Source of the DNA: Molanna angustata
Taxonomy: Eukaryota; Arthropoda; Insecta; Trichoptera; Molannidae
Assembly: GCA_963576475.1 (NCBI GenBank)
Contig: OY754979.1
Location: forward strand, 34,509,778 to 34,573,777
Direction: 5' to 3'
Length of the DNA stretch: 64,000 nucleotides
Below are positions 23,166 through 35,795 of this stretch, piece by piece. The notes under the pieces are model-generated. The model was not told the origin of the DNA, made no database searches, and saw only the letters and a program-made list of their open reading frames with translations. Positions within the stretch are counted from its first letter, which is position 1; every line of letters starts with the position of its first letter. The position numbers and the translations under genes were made by a program.

Positions 23166-23430
23166 TAAAAACAAGTGCCTGGATCCGCCCCTTGCCTGCG
23201 GGCGATATTGTCCCCATGTCGGCCCCGTTAATGTAGCGCCGCTTGACCGCTCCCCGGTCCATATTTACTGCTGGCTGCTGCTTCTCTGTGGACTTTTTGC
23301 CCAAAGCCTGCACTGAACCGTGTGCCACAGCGTCCCAAACTGTTTGCACAACACTCCGCCACACGATACTTAATGTACTAACACTCGACACACAACACAG
23401 AAGATGTCAAGTGCTTTCAAAACGAAAAGT
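23166..23430. other. GC-richer block, minus-strand open frame of unknown nature
   Basis: The composition is clearly richer in G+C than the surroundings ('gccccttgcctgcgggcg', 'gccgcttgaccgctcccc'). A minus-strand frame, 23,391-23,122, spans it (WRSVVQTVWDAVAHG..., then 'KSTEKQQPAVNMDRGAVKRR') but its last ~15 codons read through the SINE tail and a stop lies just upstream. It may be an old exon, a transposon fragment or nothing. Confidence 0.25.
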
Positions 23431-23639
23431 TAACACAGTGACTTACAAGGACGACGTCCTTTACAAATATAGACACAAACCACATTATCTATCAGAAAAA
23501 AAAAATAATCTTATCCTTACTGTTTCCTTTAAATATCATCTAAATAAAACATATAAGTTTTCAATTGTATAAAACTAACAATTATAGTTTTGAAAGATAT
23601 ATATATTTGAATAATGTGAACCAATTCATTTGAAAATAT

Positions 23640-23815
23640 TGCATTATTACTATTGCCATCTACATATTATGAAGTACCTACCGAAGAAACCTTTTTTTTG
23701 TAGCGCTATCTATTGAGAAATTAGTTTATTTGTAAACAATGAAAGCAGCAGTCCTTTTAAATGAGGTGATGGTGTCTCGCACAGATGTCACCCCTGAACT
23801 GCGCCAGAAATATAA
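23640..23815. repeat. Family Z repeat, rearranged copy
   Basis: 'ctattgccatctac...gaag' is inverted relative to the copy at 16,185, whereas 'gtaaacaatgaaagcagcag' and 'gtctcgcacagatgtcaccc' are direct. An internal inversion between copies is therefore visible. Confidence 0.6.
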
Positions 23816-23974
23816 TTTCATTTTTGGCTTGTTTATCACGCTTGAATTATCACGATAGTAGAAATAAAAATATGCATGTTTGAGTTTCACCAATAATTTC
23901 TTACATACACTAACTGGTCCACCATCTTTAAGACAATCTTCAGAGTGACTAAGTACAGAATAATTTGAGATTTT

Positions 23975-24110
23975 TTATAATTATCCCAAATGGGTCGATG
24001 GCGGAGCTGATAGCATATTGTATAAGTAATTCAATGGACGCAAGATCGAATCTCGCCTCGAACGATTTCGTTCATCTATCTACACCTGGTACAAGTATCT
24101 TAGCTGAGAT
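23975..24110 (+). mobile_element. tRNA-like SINE head, family D
   Basis: 'gggtcgatggcggagctgat' and 'gcaagatcgaatctcgcctc' resemble tRNA A and B boxes; 'cgatttcgttcatctatcta' and 'ggtacaagtatcttagct' follow as body. 'gggtcgatggcacagca' near 52,068 may be another relative. Confidence 0.45.
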
Positions 24111-24746
24111 CAAGAAATGTATAAGTATTGTGTTCTTTTTTCAAGGACATATTCATTCTTTAAATGATTAAAACTACACAAAAATATGTGTTAAATTTAT
24201 AAGATGGTGTGGTTTATGAATGTAGAATCTATGGTTGAATCAGTCATCCGGAACTTATGGTATTCTGGGTGACCAAAATGCAGAAAATGCTTTACTTCCA
24301 ATATATTATTTACATACATAACTATATATATTATATACTGTAGGTAGGTACCTAATGTTAGTTAATACATACATATACAGCACAACAAGACACGCACACA
24401 CAACTAAATGGGTAGTGATTTTTAGTAATTCTGATTAATATTTTTTTAATAATTTAATTTGTCAATGGCCAATAATTCCTTGTGAAACTCTTTGACGTAG
24501 AATTAAAAGGTTTATTTTCACTGTCCGCTGTTTCATATATATAAAGAGATGTACCTAATAATTTATGTCTTTTTTGAAAAAAAAAATATTTATTGGCCTT
24601 GCAGATGAATTTACCAGAATAACGAAATACACTTTGTTCAAGAAATTAGTATTAAGACATATTGACAACTCTTATCATACTAATAATGACTGTTAATAAA
24701 TTATATTGAATTTTTAATTTATATGAATGTATGTATGTATATGTAT

Positions 24747-24948
24747 GCCGACCGCCGTGGCACAGTTGGTAAGCCGTTCGGTTTCTGTAAGGGCGTCCTG
24801 GGTTCGACTCCCAGCAGATGAAAAATTTATTTAAATTCATTTCTCACGCTAATGTTGCTTCTCTGGGCTCTAAACACTGGTTAGATGGAAGAAATAGCCA
24901 TACGGCAATAAACTCGCCACTTGCGCAAGGTGCAAGGAAGTGTTCATT
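24747..24948 (+). mobile_element. tRNA-derived SINE, family B
   Basis: The head 'gccgaccgccgtggcacag' and 'ttggtaagccg' contains the A box; 'tgggttcgactccc' (from ~24,798) is the B box. The body 'aatttatttaaattcatttc' to 'gcgcaaggtgcaaggaagtg' is shared with 56,291-56,495. The two copies are almost identical in the head, so the family is fairly young. Confidence 0.88.
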
Positions 24949-27900
24949 TTTTTTTATGTGTGTACCTATGTGTATGAATGTAGGTAGGTATGTGTGTGTT
25001 TATGTATGTATAAATTAGTTTGTCATAAAACAGGAATTACTCCTAGTTAGATAGGTAGACAAAGATTTATTGGAGGAACTAAAAACATGGTAGGTACTTA
25101 CTTCCCAATAACTATTTAATTTTATTTTATACACTAGGTATAAATTACATGTTCAAACATTATAAGTTCCTGTAGGTACCTATGTATTTTATTAAGGAAA
25201 AATAAATAAATTATAATTATTACCTTTATTGTTGTTGTTACTTCCTCTACCTATCAATTTAGTTTGGTTTATATCAACTGTTTGTACCAATTATTAAAAG
25301 CGCAAATTTATTTCACGTGTAAATTCGTAATTGGAATAGGTAGGTAGGTACGTACATTTATATTTAAAGAATTATGTGCACAATGTTACATATGTACCTA
25401 GGTAATATTCACTAACAAATAAAAATAATGTATGTACCTATGTGTGTATGTATATTTAATTATAGTCATACAAATGAAATTAAGATTGTGTTGTTGAATA
25501 TAAAATAAATAAATAAAGACAAGACTATGCTCCTCCCTCGAACACCAGATCCGATCTCAACCGATGGATGAATAAATCTCTACCTAATTAGGTACCTATT
25601 ATTTAACTTTAATATGTTTATTATTAGATATTATATTATTACATAAGTTTTATTACATATAAAAAAATGTCTCCTTAAAGATGTCTGTCGGAGGGTTTCC
25701 CTAAACCAAAGTGTCTGTAAACGGAAGACTCGATTTCTGAAAGTCTCCGAAAGCTACCACTACTCAGGGTTTTTACTATCCAATCGTTGTTACCTGCTCA
25801 CTGATGTGGTATCGTTTTAATCAGAAAAGAAATCAGCCTTTATGCTATGACGTAAGTCTGGCAGTCACTGATGCCTCTTAGTCTATAAACAATATTTTTA
25901 AATCAAATTCTATTAAGTCTTGTAGAGTAAGTATTATTTTAACGATGTGCCTTGAATAAAATAAATACTAGAATAGGTATAATGCAGATTAATAGCAAAA
26001 ACTATAGAAGATTATCTTATTAAAATGAGAAAGTAGGTACCTACCTAACTTAGGTATTTTTAATATCAAATATTATCCAATCAATTTCTTACTTTGTTTT
26101 GAATTTAACAAGTAATCATATTTTTAATGAAATACCTATAACTATATGTTTCTGCATTTTCGACGATGATTATAGCGGATATAGCTGGTTCATTAAATTG
26201 ATAAAAACTTAGACGTTTATATCCACAGCAATTAAAAATCACCGGGAGGTAAATTATAATTCACCTTCACAAGTTAAATATTTATATTTATTGACAACAT
26301 TATTATTTAACACTCTAAAATAATATTTTATATTAATTGCTAAGTATTTATTTAAGTAGGTAGGTACCTACATAATACCTTCACCAAAGACCTAGGGTAA
26401 TTAAGTTTAATAAGTAAGTTAGATAGGTACTATGATTTTTTTGTCATATAATATCATTACATAGGTACATACCTATTATTAGTATTTATTTGAATACGTA
26501 GCATCCATCATAATATAGGCAAATATAAACGATCGCCACACACATATTTATAGTAGCGTCTAGCGCCTGAGTTTCTTTTCTGCATTCTTAGGTTAGGTTT
26601 AAGTTTGTGTATAATAATAATAGCGACTCGCGTTAGCGAGTTGCTTTATAAATTGAATTATAAATTATTATAAATTAAATATATAATATTCTTTTAATTT
26701 TTCGCATTTAATATAAAATTTCACAGCTCATTTGACTTAATACTACGAGATCTCAACCAATCAGAGAGCCAACCGGAAACAGAATGCAAACGGGTAGATT
26801 CGGATTGTAGACTCTAGTCATATTTATTCGATATTATTTGTTAATTAGATTCAAATACCTATGTATTTTGTTAAATAATTATTTAATTTATATACCTACA
26901 TTAAATAAAATAAACAGCTATCAACTAATAGATAATAATAATTACGTTTACAAATAAAAACCACTATTTATTAAAATACCCGCCTTTTAATACAATGCGT
27001 AAAACTAAAGTTTATGCATCCTACATATGTAGGTACATATTATTTATTTTTTTAACATTCTTTTTTAATTAATATTACAAATAAATAAAAAAAATGATAT
27101 TGGTACCTACCTACTATGGTAAAATTGCAATGAAATGCAAATTTTTGAAAATTGATATGAAAACAGTTATTATTACATCTTTGTTTTTAATGACATTACC
27201 TACCCATTACCTATATATGGTCATGGGTCATTAAGTGACTGATACAAGTTATAAAAAATCATTAATTGTTTCATAATACACCAACCTATATAACTACATA
27301 TTATGTACCAATAACACTATTTTATTTGTTAAGTTTTAATAATATCTAGTAAGGCTCAATTATATCATTGAATGCAAATGTAATTTTATAATTAAAATTT
27401 TGTTCTACACTGTTAACTCGATAATAGGTAGGTACCTATCTACATATCTACCTATTACCTATAAAAAAAGCTATTTAAATTTTATTGAATTTATACTATG
27501 TAGGTAGGTAACTTAAATTGTGTACCTACCTTATATGATACCAATTGGGTAGGTGGTAGGAATATTTAAAAAAAACAATTATAAAAACCTACATTAAAAT
27601 GTATATCAACAGGACATATAAACCTAAACGCTCTAATTTGAAATCAAATATCTCAAATAACTATAGGTATTAAGCAGTGTGTTTCTACATTTCTATAGTA
27701 GATGTCCGTAACACTATTTTAAAATACAGCATAAAGTCCCCTTTAAAAATATTGAAAATATTTTTTTTTAATTACTTTACAACTATCAACATTGCCTATA
27801 TCGTGGAGAAAGAAATATTTTATATGCTGAACAAGTATGTTACATAAAATCAAAGTTGGGTAATGTTCATGGTAGTTCCTATATCATTTCAAGTTAGGTT

Positions 27901-28033
27901 TGCTCTTAAAATTAAAATCACGTATAAACCCCTGATAGTTAACTTACTAACACCTAACTTCATAGTGCATTAGATGGTTTTAATATAACTATTTTTATTT
28001 GTTAAATTAATAGGTATTTAACACGTGCGTATC
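24949..28033. other. 3 kb AT-rich, almost featureless
   Basis: Contains many GGTAGGTACC strings and AT-rich DNA. 25,670-25,790 has 'gtctccgaaagctaccacta' and 'ctcaggg', which recurs near 61,365-61,395. 26,605-26,660 ('agcgactcgcgttagcgag') is an inverted copy of the palindromic piece at 3941-4000. No reading frame of interest was found. Confidence 0.45.
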
Positions 28034-28175
28034 AAATATTTATTTTAAACGCACCCAATAACAAGTTGCCACATTCTGAATATATACATACGATACAGAT
28101 CAAGACTGGAAACACAGTTAAAAACTGTGAATCCGCCGGGAATCGAACCCGGGACCTTTGGACCAGCAGTCATTT
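28034..28175 (-). mobile_element. SINE family A, truncated copy
   Basis: The body 'cgcacccaataacaagttgc' and the B-box half of the head ('gggaatcgaacccgggacc') are present. The copy stops after 'ccagcagtca' and the A-box half is gone. Part of the body is replaced by 'atatatacatacgat'. Confidence 0.8.
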
Positions 28176-28491
28176 TTTTCAGTCACTTGATTTAGCGTAA
28201 TGTGTCCTCTAATCATTACCTATGTAGATAGGCGCGTTAGGTAGGTAAGTATATCAAATTACCTGAATAAAAAAAATACAGAGGTTGTATCTAGTCTATA
28301 AAAAATATGATTTTGAATATGTACCTTATAAAGACTATCACATAATAAAAGTGTTTATATGTACCTATGTATATTATGAATCAAAAAATACTTAGTTATA
28401 GTTCTACCCATTGGATATATTCAATTATGGTTTTGTGCAAGGGACATCTTCAAAATATGTAAAATAAATGTTTTTTATTAGTTATTTATAA

Positions 28492-28862
28492 TATCCAGGT
28501 ATACAGCAAAAGTTCGGAATGAAGATACAAGGAAAGAATGTAAGATAAAGAAATATATAATTAACAGAATGAATTAACACATTGAGATGGTTTGGCCACT
28601 CGGGGAGAATGAATGAAGAACGCCTGACGAAGAAAATATACCTACAAAGCTGACAAGAACGGAATAAGAGGTCGGGGGCGTCCATGTAAATGATATTTTG
28701 AAAGATGGAAATGTAAGAAGCGTGAACAACAGACGAACATGTAGTTGTAAGACGATGTATGAATGTTGATGAGGCGATGAATGTGTGTCAAGATAGAAAA
28801 ATGTGGCGTTCGGTTCTCTCTGCCTACCCTATGAGGGACATGGCGTGATGGTATGTATTTAT
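28492..28862 (+). pseudogene. Family R non-LTR retrotransposon C-terminus, decayed
   Basis: The blocks 'cgaaagttcggaatgaagat', 'tgagatggtttggccact', 'atgaagaacgcctgacgaag' and 'aagaggtcgggggcgtcca' correspond to RNEDIR, LRWFGH, NEERLTKK and RGRGRP of the family R protein, in shifting frames. The 3' untranslated signature ends at 'ggcgtgatggtatgtattt'. Confidence 0.8.
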
Positions 28863-29049
28863 GTAGGTATACAGCGCTTGTTAGAACTGAGAAAGTATGT
28901 AGATAATTATGGATCGACAAACTATATTTAGTTGTAAAAGTGCATATAAAATACCTACATATCTTTTTTGATACCTTCTTTGAAAAAAAATGATAATGCC
29001 TGTAGTGCAAAGCAAAATAAAAACGATGTCAATAAATAATCTGAAAAGT

Positions 29050-29640
29050 ATAAAATAGGGTAAGGTACTAAACTGTCGAAATATTTAACGAATACAAAAT
29101 ACGTTTAAAAATAATATAGAACAATAATATAATAAGAAAATATGTGGATATTTTTAAATATTTACCGATTTTTCTCATGAGGCAACACAGCGTCGGCTGA
29201 CAACAATAATTTGTTGATTATAACAACAGCTTTCACGGCACATCACTGTCTATAAAAACAATATTATTTGTTATTATTTTCTATGTTTATATTATAAACA
29301 AATAAAAAACTTTTGTCCGTATACGATGAAATAACGTCACTAATTTCACAGGGTATTTTATTATATAAATTAACTTGTAGGTAATTATTTAATGTAGTTT
29401 CAGAAATAAATTAAATATAACCACTTTATTTAACAAAAGTTTCGAGACACTTCGGGTTAATTGGGAGATATGAATAATTTGACTAATTAATTTGCACTTT
29501 ATTTGAGCGATTCTATTTTTAACGAAAATTGTACGACGTTGGCAATTTGTTTTCGTTTTAAAAACACAGTTCACAGTTTAAAATTAAACAGCCAGGAGAT
29601 ATTTTGTATAGATAAATACGAATGGAATAAAATTTGGAAA
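29050..29640. other. AT-rich, nothing recognised
   Basis: No repeat or gene was identified. The sequence has less TACC-type microsatellite than its neighbours. Confidence 0.35.
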
Positions 29641-30232
29641 AATAAACGCGACGGCTGTGTTCGAATTATTTGTTTTTAAAATCGTAATTGGCGCGCGCGG
29701 GAAATTCGACAATAGGTCATGTCATGTGTATTTATTTATTACGTTCGTAAAGGAACTTGTTTGAGGTTAGGTTTCGTAATAATATATTACGGCGGATTGT
29801 CTTACGTCTTTCATAGAGAAGAGAGACGTTAATTTGGGGTGAGTTTGATAGCCGAATTCGATATACGAAATGGATATCTGTTTGGATTGCGTTGCGCACA
29901 CTTCTCCTCACTCCGCCAAACTGAAATTTAAAACTTTTCCGATCCAAACGTCCCCCGGATCCATTTGCAAGGATACAATGACAACAAAACGACGAACAGT
30001 AAACGCGCTACTCGTCAAAAAGTACTACTATTGTCACAATAATATTTTCAATGTACTCAAAAGTCTGTCTCTTTTGTTAAGTTCGCAGTATGTGCCCGAC
30101 CGCTTTGTTCGCGTTACGTCCAGACGAGAGAACACGCGAACGAGACAGCATGCCCGGGTGTATAGCGGTATTCCCCTCACACTCATTGTTAAAGGCTTGT
30201 ACGGCAGTCTGCCCTTACCGTAGGTATGACAA
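29641..30232. other. Candidate unique block (possible exon or promoter)
   Basis: This is the only ~600 bp in the window that looks complex, non-repetitive and relatively rich in CpG ('ggcgcgcgcggg', 'gcgttacgtccagacgag'). A plus-strand frame, 29,870-30,223 (117 codons, MDICLDCVAHTSPHS...), fills much of it and matches no family I can name. Its stop TAG is immediately followed by GTATGA, which could be a splice donor. I list it as the best place to look for host sequence, not as a gene. Confidence 0.25.
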
Positions 30233-30995
30233 GTAGAGAATGAATTTTAGCCTTTTTGTCGCTTATTGTGTTTTTGCATTATGTCTGCCATCATAATATA
30301 CTATGTAGATGTAGTACCTACCTACCTATTCAGTTTTCAGTATATTTCAGTTTTCCTTATACTTACACATCAACACATCCTAGATAAATGTTCTCTAAAC
30401 CTTAATAATTAAAATGTTTTTTAGACAAATAAATCCAAAAACAATTAACATTAGTCGTTATTCTCTATAGAAAAACAATGTGGTCTGGAACCAAAACGTC
30501 TAAAATCTCTCGGAAAAATGCCTCACTTCGATTCATACAAAATTTGCTACCTAATACGACATCTAGTATATTATAATAAAAATCTATGGTAGGTAGGTAC
30601 TAACCTACTTAACATCTAAGCATAAACTAAAATCGCGGTGGTGCCTACTTTTCTATATTTCATTGTGTACCTAGCTACCTACCTATAGTTAATAATGTTT
30701 TCATTTTTTTTGTTTTAGGAAAACGGTACCTAATAGGTACCTTCCACAATTAATAGATAGGTACCTATATTCAAGAAGAGTGACATCATTCACTGCAGAA
30801 TATTTTTTAGAATTTCATGTTATAAGTAAGTACCTAGGTAGGTACCTATGTACCTACCTCCCTACTGCAACAATACTGGAAGAAAAATAAAATCAGGAAT
30901 ACCGTTTAAAAAACTCAAAATTAAATATAGTTAGGTACATACCTAGGTACCTATTACAAACGGAATTCCGTTCTTTATTTTTTTGTGTGTTGGTT
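30233..30995. other. AT-rich with GGTAGGTACC clusters
   Basis: Several palindromic 'taggtacctacct' strings were seen; no gene or classifiable element. Confidence 0.4.
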
Positions 30996-31526
30996 TTTAC
31001 TCTTCACTAACCCAAAGGGATATAGTGGGGAGTTATGATTTCGAAATTTTTAAGGCTATTTTTTATTGCAGATTATCAACTAGTATCATGCTGAGAATGT
31101 ATTCTGAAAGTTTCATCACAATGTATCTGTGTGTGCTATGTGCTGCGTGCTGTGTGCTATGTGCTATGTACGGCGTGTTTATTTTACTTTATCGATTATA
31201 GACTATTATTATTATTACCTACTCGTTCGATTCATTTCAAATTTTGCAAATAGGTATTTAGATACCTAGGTAGGTACTTATATCTAATACTCACTTAGAC
31301 CCCATTAGATTTTGAACGATACCTGAATAGTGCTTCTCTCTTTTTCTAACTGTCAAATATTTCAAAGTGACCCCAAGCTCAGTAAACTTAATATTTGAAA
31401 TTTTTATTTTTAAATTGGTAAAAATGCACATCACTTTCATAAAATGGCATTGAAGAATTATCAAGTTTTCATAATAAAATATTTAAAAAAAAAAAATTAG
31501 TTATAGTACTAATTTCATGAAAATTT
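30996..31526 (-). repeat. Family X repeat, copy 4 (5'-truncated)
   Basis: The plus strand begins 'ttttactcttcactaaccc', the reverse complement of the family's 3' hairpin end, and runs to 'ctaatttcatgaaaat'. The 'gagtgggttgtggcc' start is missing. Confidence 0.75.
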
Positions 31527-31895
31527 ATTTATTCAGGATTTGGATTAATACACAGTCAAATTAAAAATTATATATCTAATAAAAAAAAATAAGTAAGTAA
31601 ATTAAAAATTGTATAAGTATCTAATAAAAAAAGGTGTAAGTAGGTACCTACAACAATGAGACCAGTTACATATTAATCACAAATGTGTAATATAAGAGTT
31701 CTCAAAAAATATGACTAAAAACCGAAAAATATTAAGTTAGTAATTAGTAAGTACCTACTTACTCCTACTATAAAAAATACCATAAAAAGTAACTATTTTT
31801 TTTTCACAAAATAATAAGATGTAAAACAAAGCAAATATTAAAAAATATAAAAAAAATTTACCAAAACAAGTAGGTAATTAAAAAAGTTTGTAGTT

Positions 31896-32006
31896 TTATA
31901 ATATCTTAAGATGTTATAGAACTCCATAATATAATTATATCAATATTAGTAAACATATAGATGGTTTTGATTTCGCCTGTTGACCAGACTTGCCCCCTTG
32001 TTCAGT
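31896..32006. mobile_element. Half copy of the 37.5-kb foldback MITE
   Basis: 'taatatcttaagatgttata', 'ggttttgatttc' and 'gacttgcccccttg' follow the same order as the right half of the foldback at 37,519-37,691. Confidence 0.5.
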
Positions 32007-32219
32007 TCAGTTTATTTTTTCTACTAAATGTGGAGTCATTGAGTAGGTACCTAATTTCCCATATAATCGCGCGTGCCCTGCATAATTCATATTTTACAAA
32101 GTTTTATAGTTTGTCGGTCGACATATTTTTATTTTTTATTTTTATATTTGTAATATATCTATTCATATTTTAGTTTTTCTGGTTTAATAATAAACTATCT
32201 ATTGTTTTCTCAATGAAGG

Positions 32220-33300
32220 TGGACAAATATGTACCTACCTATACCTATAGGTAGGTCAGCCTATATACCTACCTACCTACATACATGGTCACCTTTATTA
32301 GTGGTAGGTATCCCCTAGGTATAGGTACCTACATGACATGATGGTTTGTTATCGTTAGGTACATTTAGGTACTTTAATATTAAACTCAGTGTGAGAATGT
32401 TTAAAAAGAGTAGGTACCTACCTATACCTAATGTATGTAGGTAATGTGTGCAAATTTGACTAGGTATAAATGTATGTATGTAGGTCGATGTACTCCAGTA
32501 GATTTATACCACCAAACTAATAGGTACCTACCTATCAAATGTCTGACTGCAGTGTCGGGGTAATATGACCTTATGCAGTGCTTTTAGATATATGTACCTA
32601 CCTACCTACCTACCTATCTATATTAGGTATACATAGATAGATAGGTAGGTAGGTATATAATATAGGTATGTGCTTATCTATCACGTGTGATAATATTAGA
32701 TAGATAGATAGGTCAACTCTTCTCTTATTACAGCAATCATGCATTTTTGTTTTATCTTTACCTATATTTATTCTCATAATATATTTGGGGTTCAAGATAA
32801 CTTGTTTTTTTTACTTAACTTATGTACCTAACTATTTTTTTCTTCTTTTTTTTACTTATCTTTTGTAACGTAATTTTCTCTTATTTAGTTATGTAACTCT
32901 TACTTGTGTAACTTACGTGTGTGATTGAATATGAGCTGATGTATAATTTTGTGTGCATCCATTTGTATTTTCTTTTTATGAAAATTGTAAGCTGGATGTA
33001 TGTCGATGTACCTACCTACCTACTACCTACCCTTTTTAATAAAAAAAAATATTTTCCATGTTTCTCAAGATCTCACATTCAAGTCCTGTTCCAATGAAGT
33101 ATATTTTGTTCTTGGACATTCACACCGGACCAGTCTCTCATTTCCTTCCTCAACTAATCGATAGGTACATACAGCTACCTACCTATCTTGTTGTTCATGT
33201 AGGTTAAACAAATTAAACATTGCCGGTGACGTTGAACATCCTTGTATCACTCCTTTACCGACATTTGCTGCTGTCTCCATATAACAGCTATTTCATTTTT
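32220..33300. repeat. TACC/TAGG-rich simple-sequence DNA
   Basis: Dense 'taggtacctacc' strings. 32,594-32,656 is a quasi-palindrome in which (tacc)n-tatctat pairs with atagatagata-(ggta)n. No gene seen. Confidence 0.7.
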
Positions 33301-33302
33301 AT

Positions 33303-33420
33303 ATAGGTACCTACTTACCTACCTTTAGGTACCTACCTACCTACCTTTAGGTACCTACTTACCTACCTTTAGGTACCTACCTATCTACCTTTAGGTACCT
33401 ACCTACCTACCTTTATGTAA
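33303..33420. repeat. 22-bp minisatellite (ttaggtacctacctacctac type)
   Basis: About five tandem copies of 'ctttaggtacctacctac' plus 'ctac', differing by single T/C and A/T changes. Confidence 0.85.
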
Positions 33421-33825
33421 ATAGTAGGTATATAGGTACCTAACTACACCCATACCTACATATCATTACCATACATAGGTAGATAGGTACCTACATTTCT
33501 GGCTTCATCCACGTCCGTACAGCGTCTATTATAATACTTACCTACACGCTCTTCTAATATCTACCTATTCTTACTTCTAACCTCTTCATCATTCAAATTC
33601 CATTTAGACATGTGATCATCTCAATTTTTGTTTCGCCGACCTCAACTTTTCGTGCCTCTTTTATCAGCCTTAAATTACCTAATAGATACCTATAGTTATT
33701 CACTCATTCTTTCTAGGTAGGTACCTACATATTAAGCCAAACCACCTAAGGTCATTTCTTTTCATCTTACTTTCGATATCTCTTTCAATCATACATACAT
33801 ACCTACATTCTCGTCTAATATCCTA

Positions 33826-35143
33826 CTAGTTGCATGTAACACATGAGATCCAACTGTCGATAGCGATAGTATGTATAGTTGAAGAATATGTACCAAACTA
33901 TAAACCCATAAATACAAATTATTGAATATTTTCAGATATTTTGTTTTCTATACAACATATGTAGGTATGTATGTCAAGATAGGATAGTATGCAGGAAGGT
34001 CCTTTTTTCCTACCCAGAATATGAAAATAGCATGATGGTATGTATGTATGTTTGGAGATGAAGTATCAAATTATTAAGTCTTCTTACATATTGTGTATAG
34101 GCGACTACCATACAAAATGTATGAAGCGATGTCGTCACTAAATTCAATTTTTAAAAAAATTGTTAAAAAAAAAATGAGATCTTCTACTACAATGTTAATA
34201 TTTTTTATAGAAAATTTAATTATCTAGTTGGGGTGTTTCGGCTTTTTTCGATAATTGTAAAAGTTTTGGAAAAGTGGTACAATGATTTACCAGTACAGTT
34301 TAAAAAATTAGCAGAAAACAATCTTAACAAATTCTTGGTAAAATTAAAAGAATATCTAAAGTAACATTCAAATTTTTGTTTTGTTTTACTTTTATTGTTA
34401 TGATTTGTGATTACTTTATATTATTATTTATATATTTCTTTTTTTATGTTATTAATATATATTTTACTTGGGTTGTCAAGTTTTTGCTTACTTTTTAGTT
34501 TATATCAATATAAATGTTCCTTTATATGATGCCTAGGTTAAGATTTTTGTAGATTTAGTTAGTCTGTAGTTAGGTTTTTTTTTTTTTGAAATGTGACTCA
34601 CTTCAAAATATGAGATAATTCTCTTTTTGAAGTTGAGTCATTCATAAATAAGTAATCATTATAAAATATTCGTAAATATTGTGTATTTGTATCATTTTTT
34701 TTTAAATAAATAAATAAATAGGCAGTAAAACTCATAAATTTATCATTAAAATAATATTTTTCTTAATAAAAAATGTTGGAGAAACCCTGGAATTTTTTTG
34801 AAAAAACTAATTTGAGATTTTGTATTTGTCTATGTTTGTACCAATTTTCAGCGTTCTAGCTTTTATTGTTTCTGAGATATATGGAAAAATAAAATAAAAA
34901 TTCAAAAGTTGATAACCCCTGACTGAAACAAAAATTCAAAATTCTGAGTATAAAAGTTTTGTAGGCCTGTAACTATTTATATATTCTAAAATTTTGGGCT
35001 CTATAAATTGAGCGGATCAAAAGTTATAAGGGGGGACGGACACACACACACACACACACACACAAAACTCACATAAAATGTTCTACTCCGGATTCTGAGT
35101 AAATCCATGTATTGGAACATATATGCTGCGAGGCCTCTAGTTG
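33826..35143 (+). repeat. Family Y repeat, long copy interrupted by a LINE tail
   Basis: Start 'ctagttgcatgtaacac', end 'gctgcgaggcctctagttgg'. Internal landmarks are 'tcaagataggatagtatg', 'cgatgtcgtcactaaattca', 'ctagttggggtgtttcgg', 'gcggatcaaaagttataag' and a (CA)n tract at 35,039-35,064. It is about 0.85 kb long without the insertion at ~34,272-34,718. Other copies are at 4985, 52,452 and 61,810 (minus). It has no coding capacity; class unknown. Confidence 0.75.
34272..34718 (+). pseudogene. LINE 3' end inserted in family Y
   Basis: A 30-residue open end, 34,272-34,364, reads KWYNDLPVQFKKLAENNLN followed by KFLVKLKEYLK and a stop. This is the usual C-terminus of a CR1/Jockey-group ORF2 ('WN.LP...NLNxFKxxLKxYL'). 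A 3' untranslated region ends in 'ttaaataaataaataaata' (AAAT tail). Comparison with the uninterrupted copy at 52,452 shows that the family Y sequence resumes at 'ggcagtaaaactcataaat'. The copy is strongly 5'-truncated. Confidence 0.75.
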
Positions 35144-35339
35144 GTATTATTAGCATGCAAAAAGTCCACTACATCATACAAAATTTTCCTTCGTACACGC
35201 ATCTTGGCTTAATAATGTCGATTCATTAAGAGAATTGAATTCTCATGAACGAATCGACAGTTGGAATACTTAAGTAGGTAGGTACCTACCTTATACCTAA
35301 CTGCACTGGTTGAGATGTCCAGAACGAGTCGACTATAAG

Positions 35340-35795
35340 GTAGGTATGCCTGATGATTTCTAAGGCCCTGAATAACTTAGCTCCACACTACATTCAAGAA
35401 CTGTGCCAAAAGAAGGTTCCATCGGGGAGACAGCATACATTGAGATCATCTGGATCACAGAGCACCAACTCTTTAAAAGAATTGGACAGAGTCAATAAGG
35501 TGGTTTACTATGATCGCGGTTTTAGTGTGAACGGGCCTTTGAAATGGAATAAATCGCCTCTTGACATAGGTACGTGGAGCTCAGAGCATTGACATGCATC
35601 CTCGATAATAGACTTCTTAAGACTGGTAGAGGTATATGTTTCTGTGAGCCAATTTAACTTGGAGTGATCTTGTATCACTAAACGGCTTTGCAACTTTGAA
35701 AGAAGGTACCTACAGTTTTGAGAGAGAGACGAAGAAGTATCTCGCCGATAAATCATTTTATACAACTGACGAAATGTTAAATGAAAGAGATTTCA
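35340..35795 (+). pseudogene. CR1-group LINE C-terminus, rearranged
   Basis: The frame at 35,353-35,592 reads 'MISKALNNLAPHYIQELC', 'HTLRSSGSQ' and 'YYDRGFSVNGPLKWNKSPL'. The pattern ALNxLAPxYIxEL...LRSS...DRxFSVxGPxxWNxxP is the conserved C-terminal region of CR1/L2-like LINE proteins. The expected ending reappears ~100 bp downstream as 'FERETKKYLADKSFY' (about 35,717-35,764), after an intervening non-matching segment, so an insertion or duplication broke the frame. Confidence 0.7.

Noticed and set aside
23122..23391. Host exon on the minus strand
   Set aside because: Its last codons read through a SINE tail and a stop lies just upstream. Kept only as an unassigned GC-richer block.
32220..33420. 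Telomeric (TTAGG)n repeats
   Set aside because: The strings are TAGGTACC/TACC types with no run of TTAGG, so this is interspersed simple sequence and not an insect telomere.
35508..35765. 85-codon minus-strand frame
   Set aside because: It lies antisense to a recognisable plus-strand LINE C-terminus.
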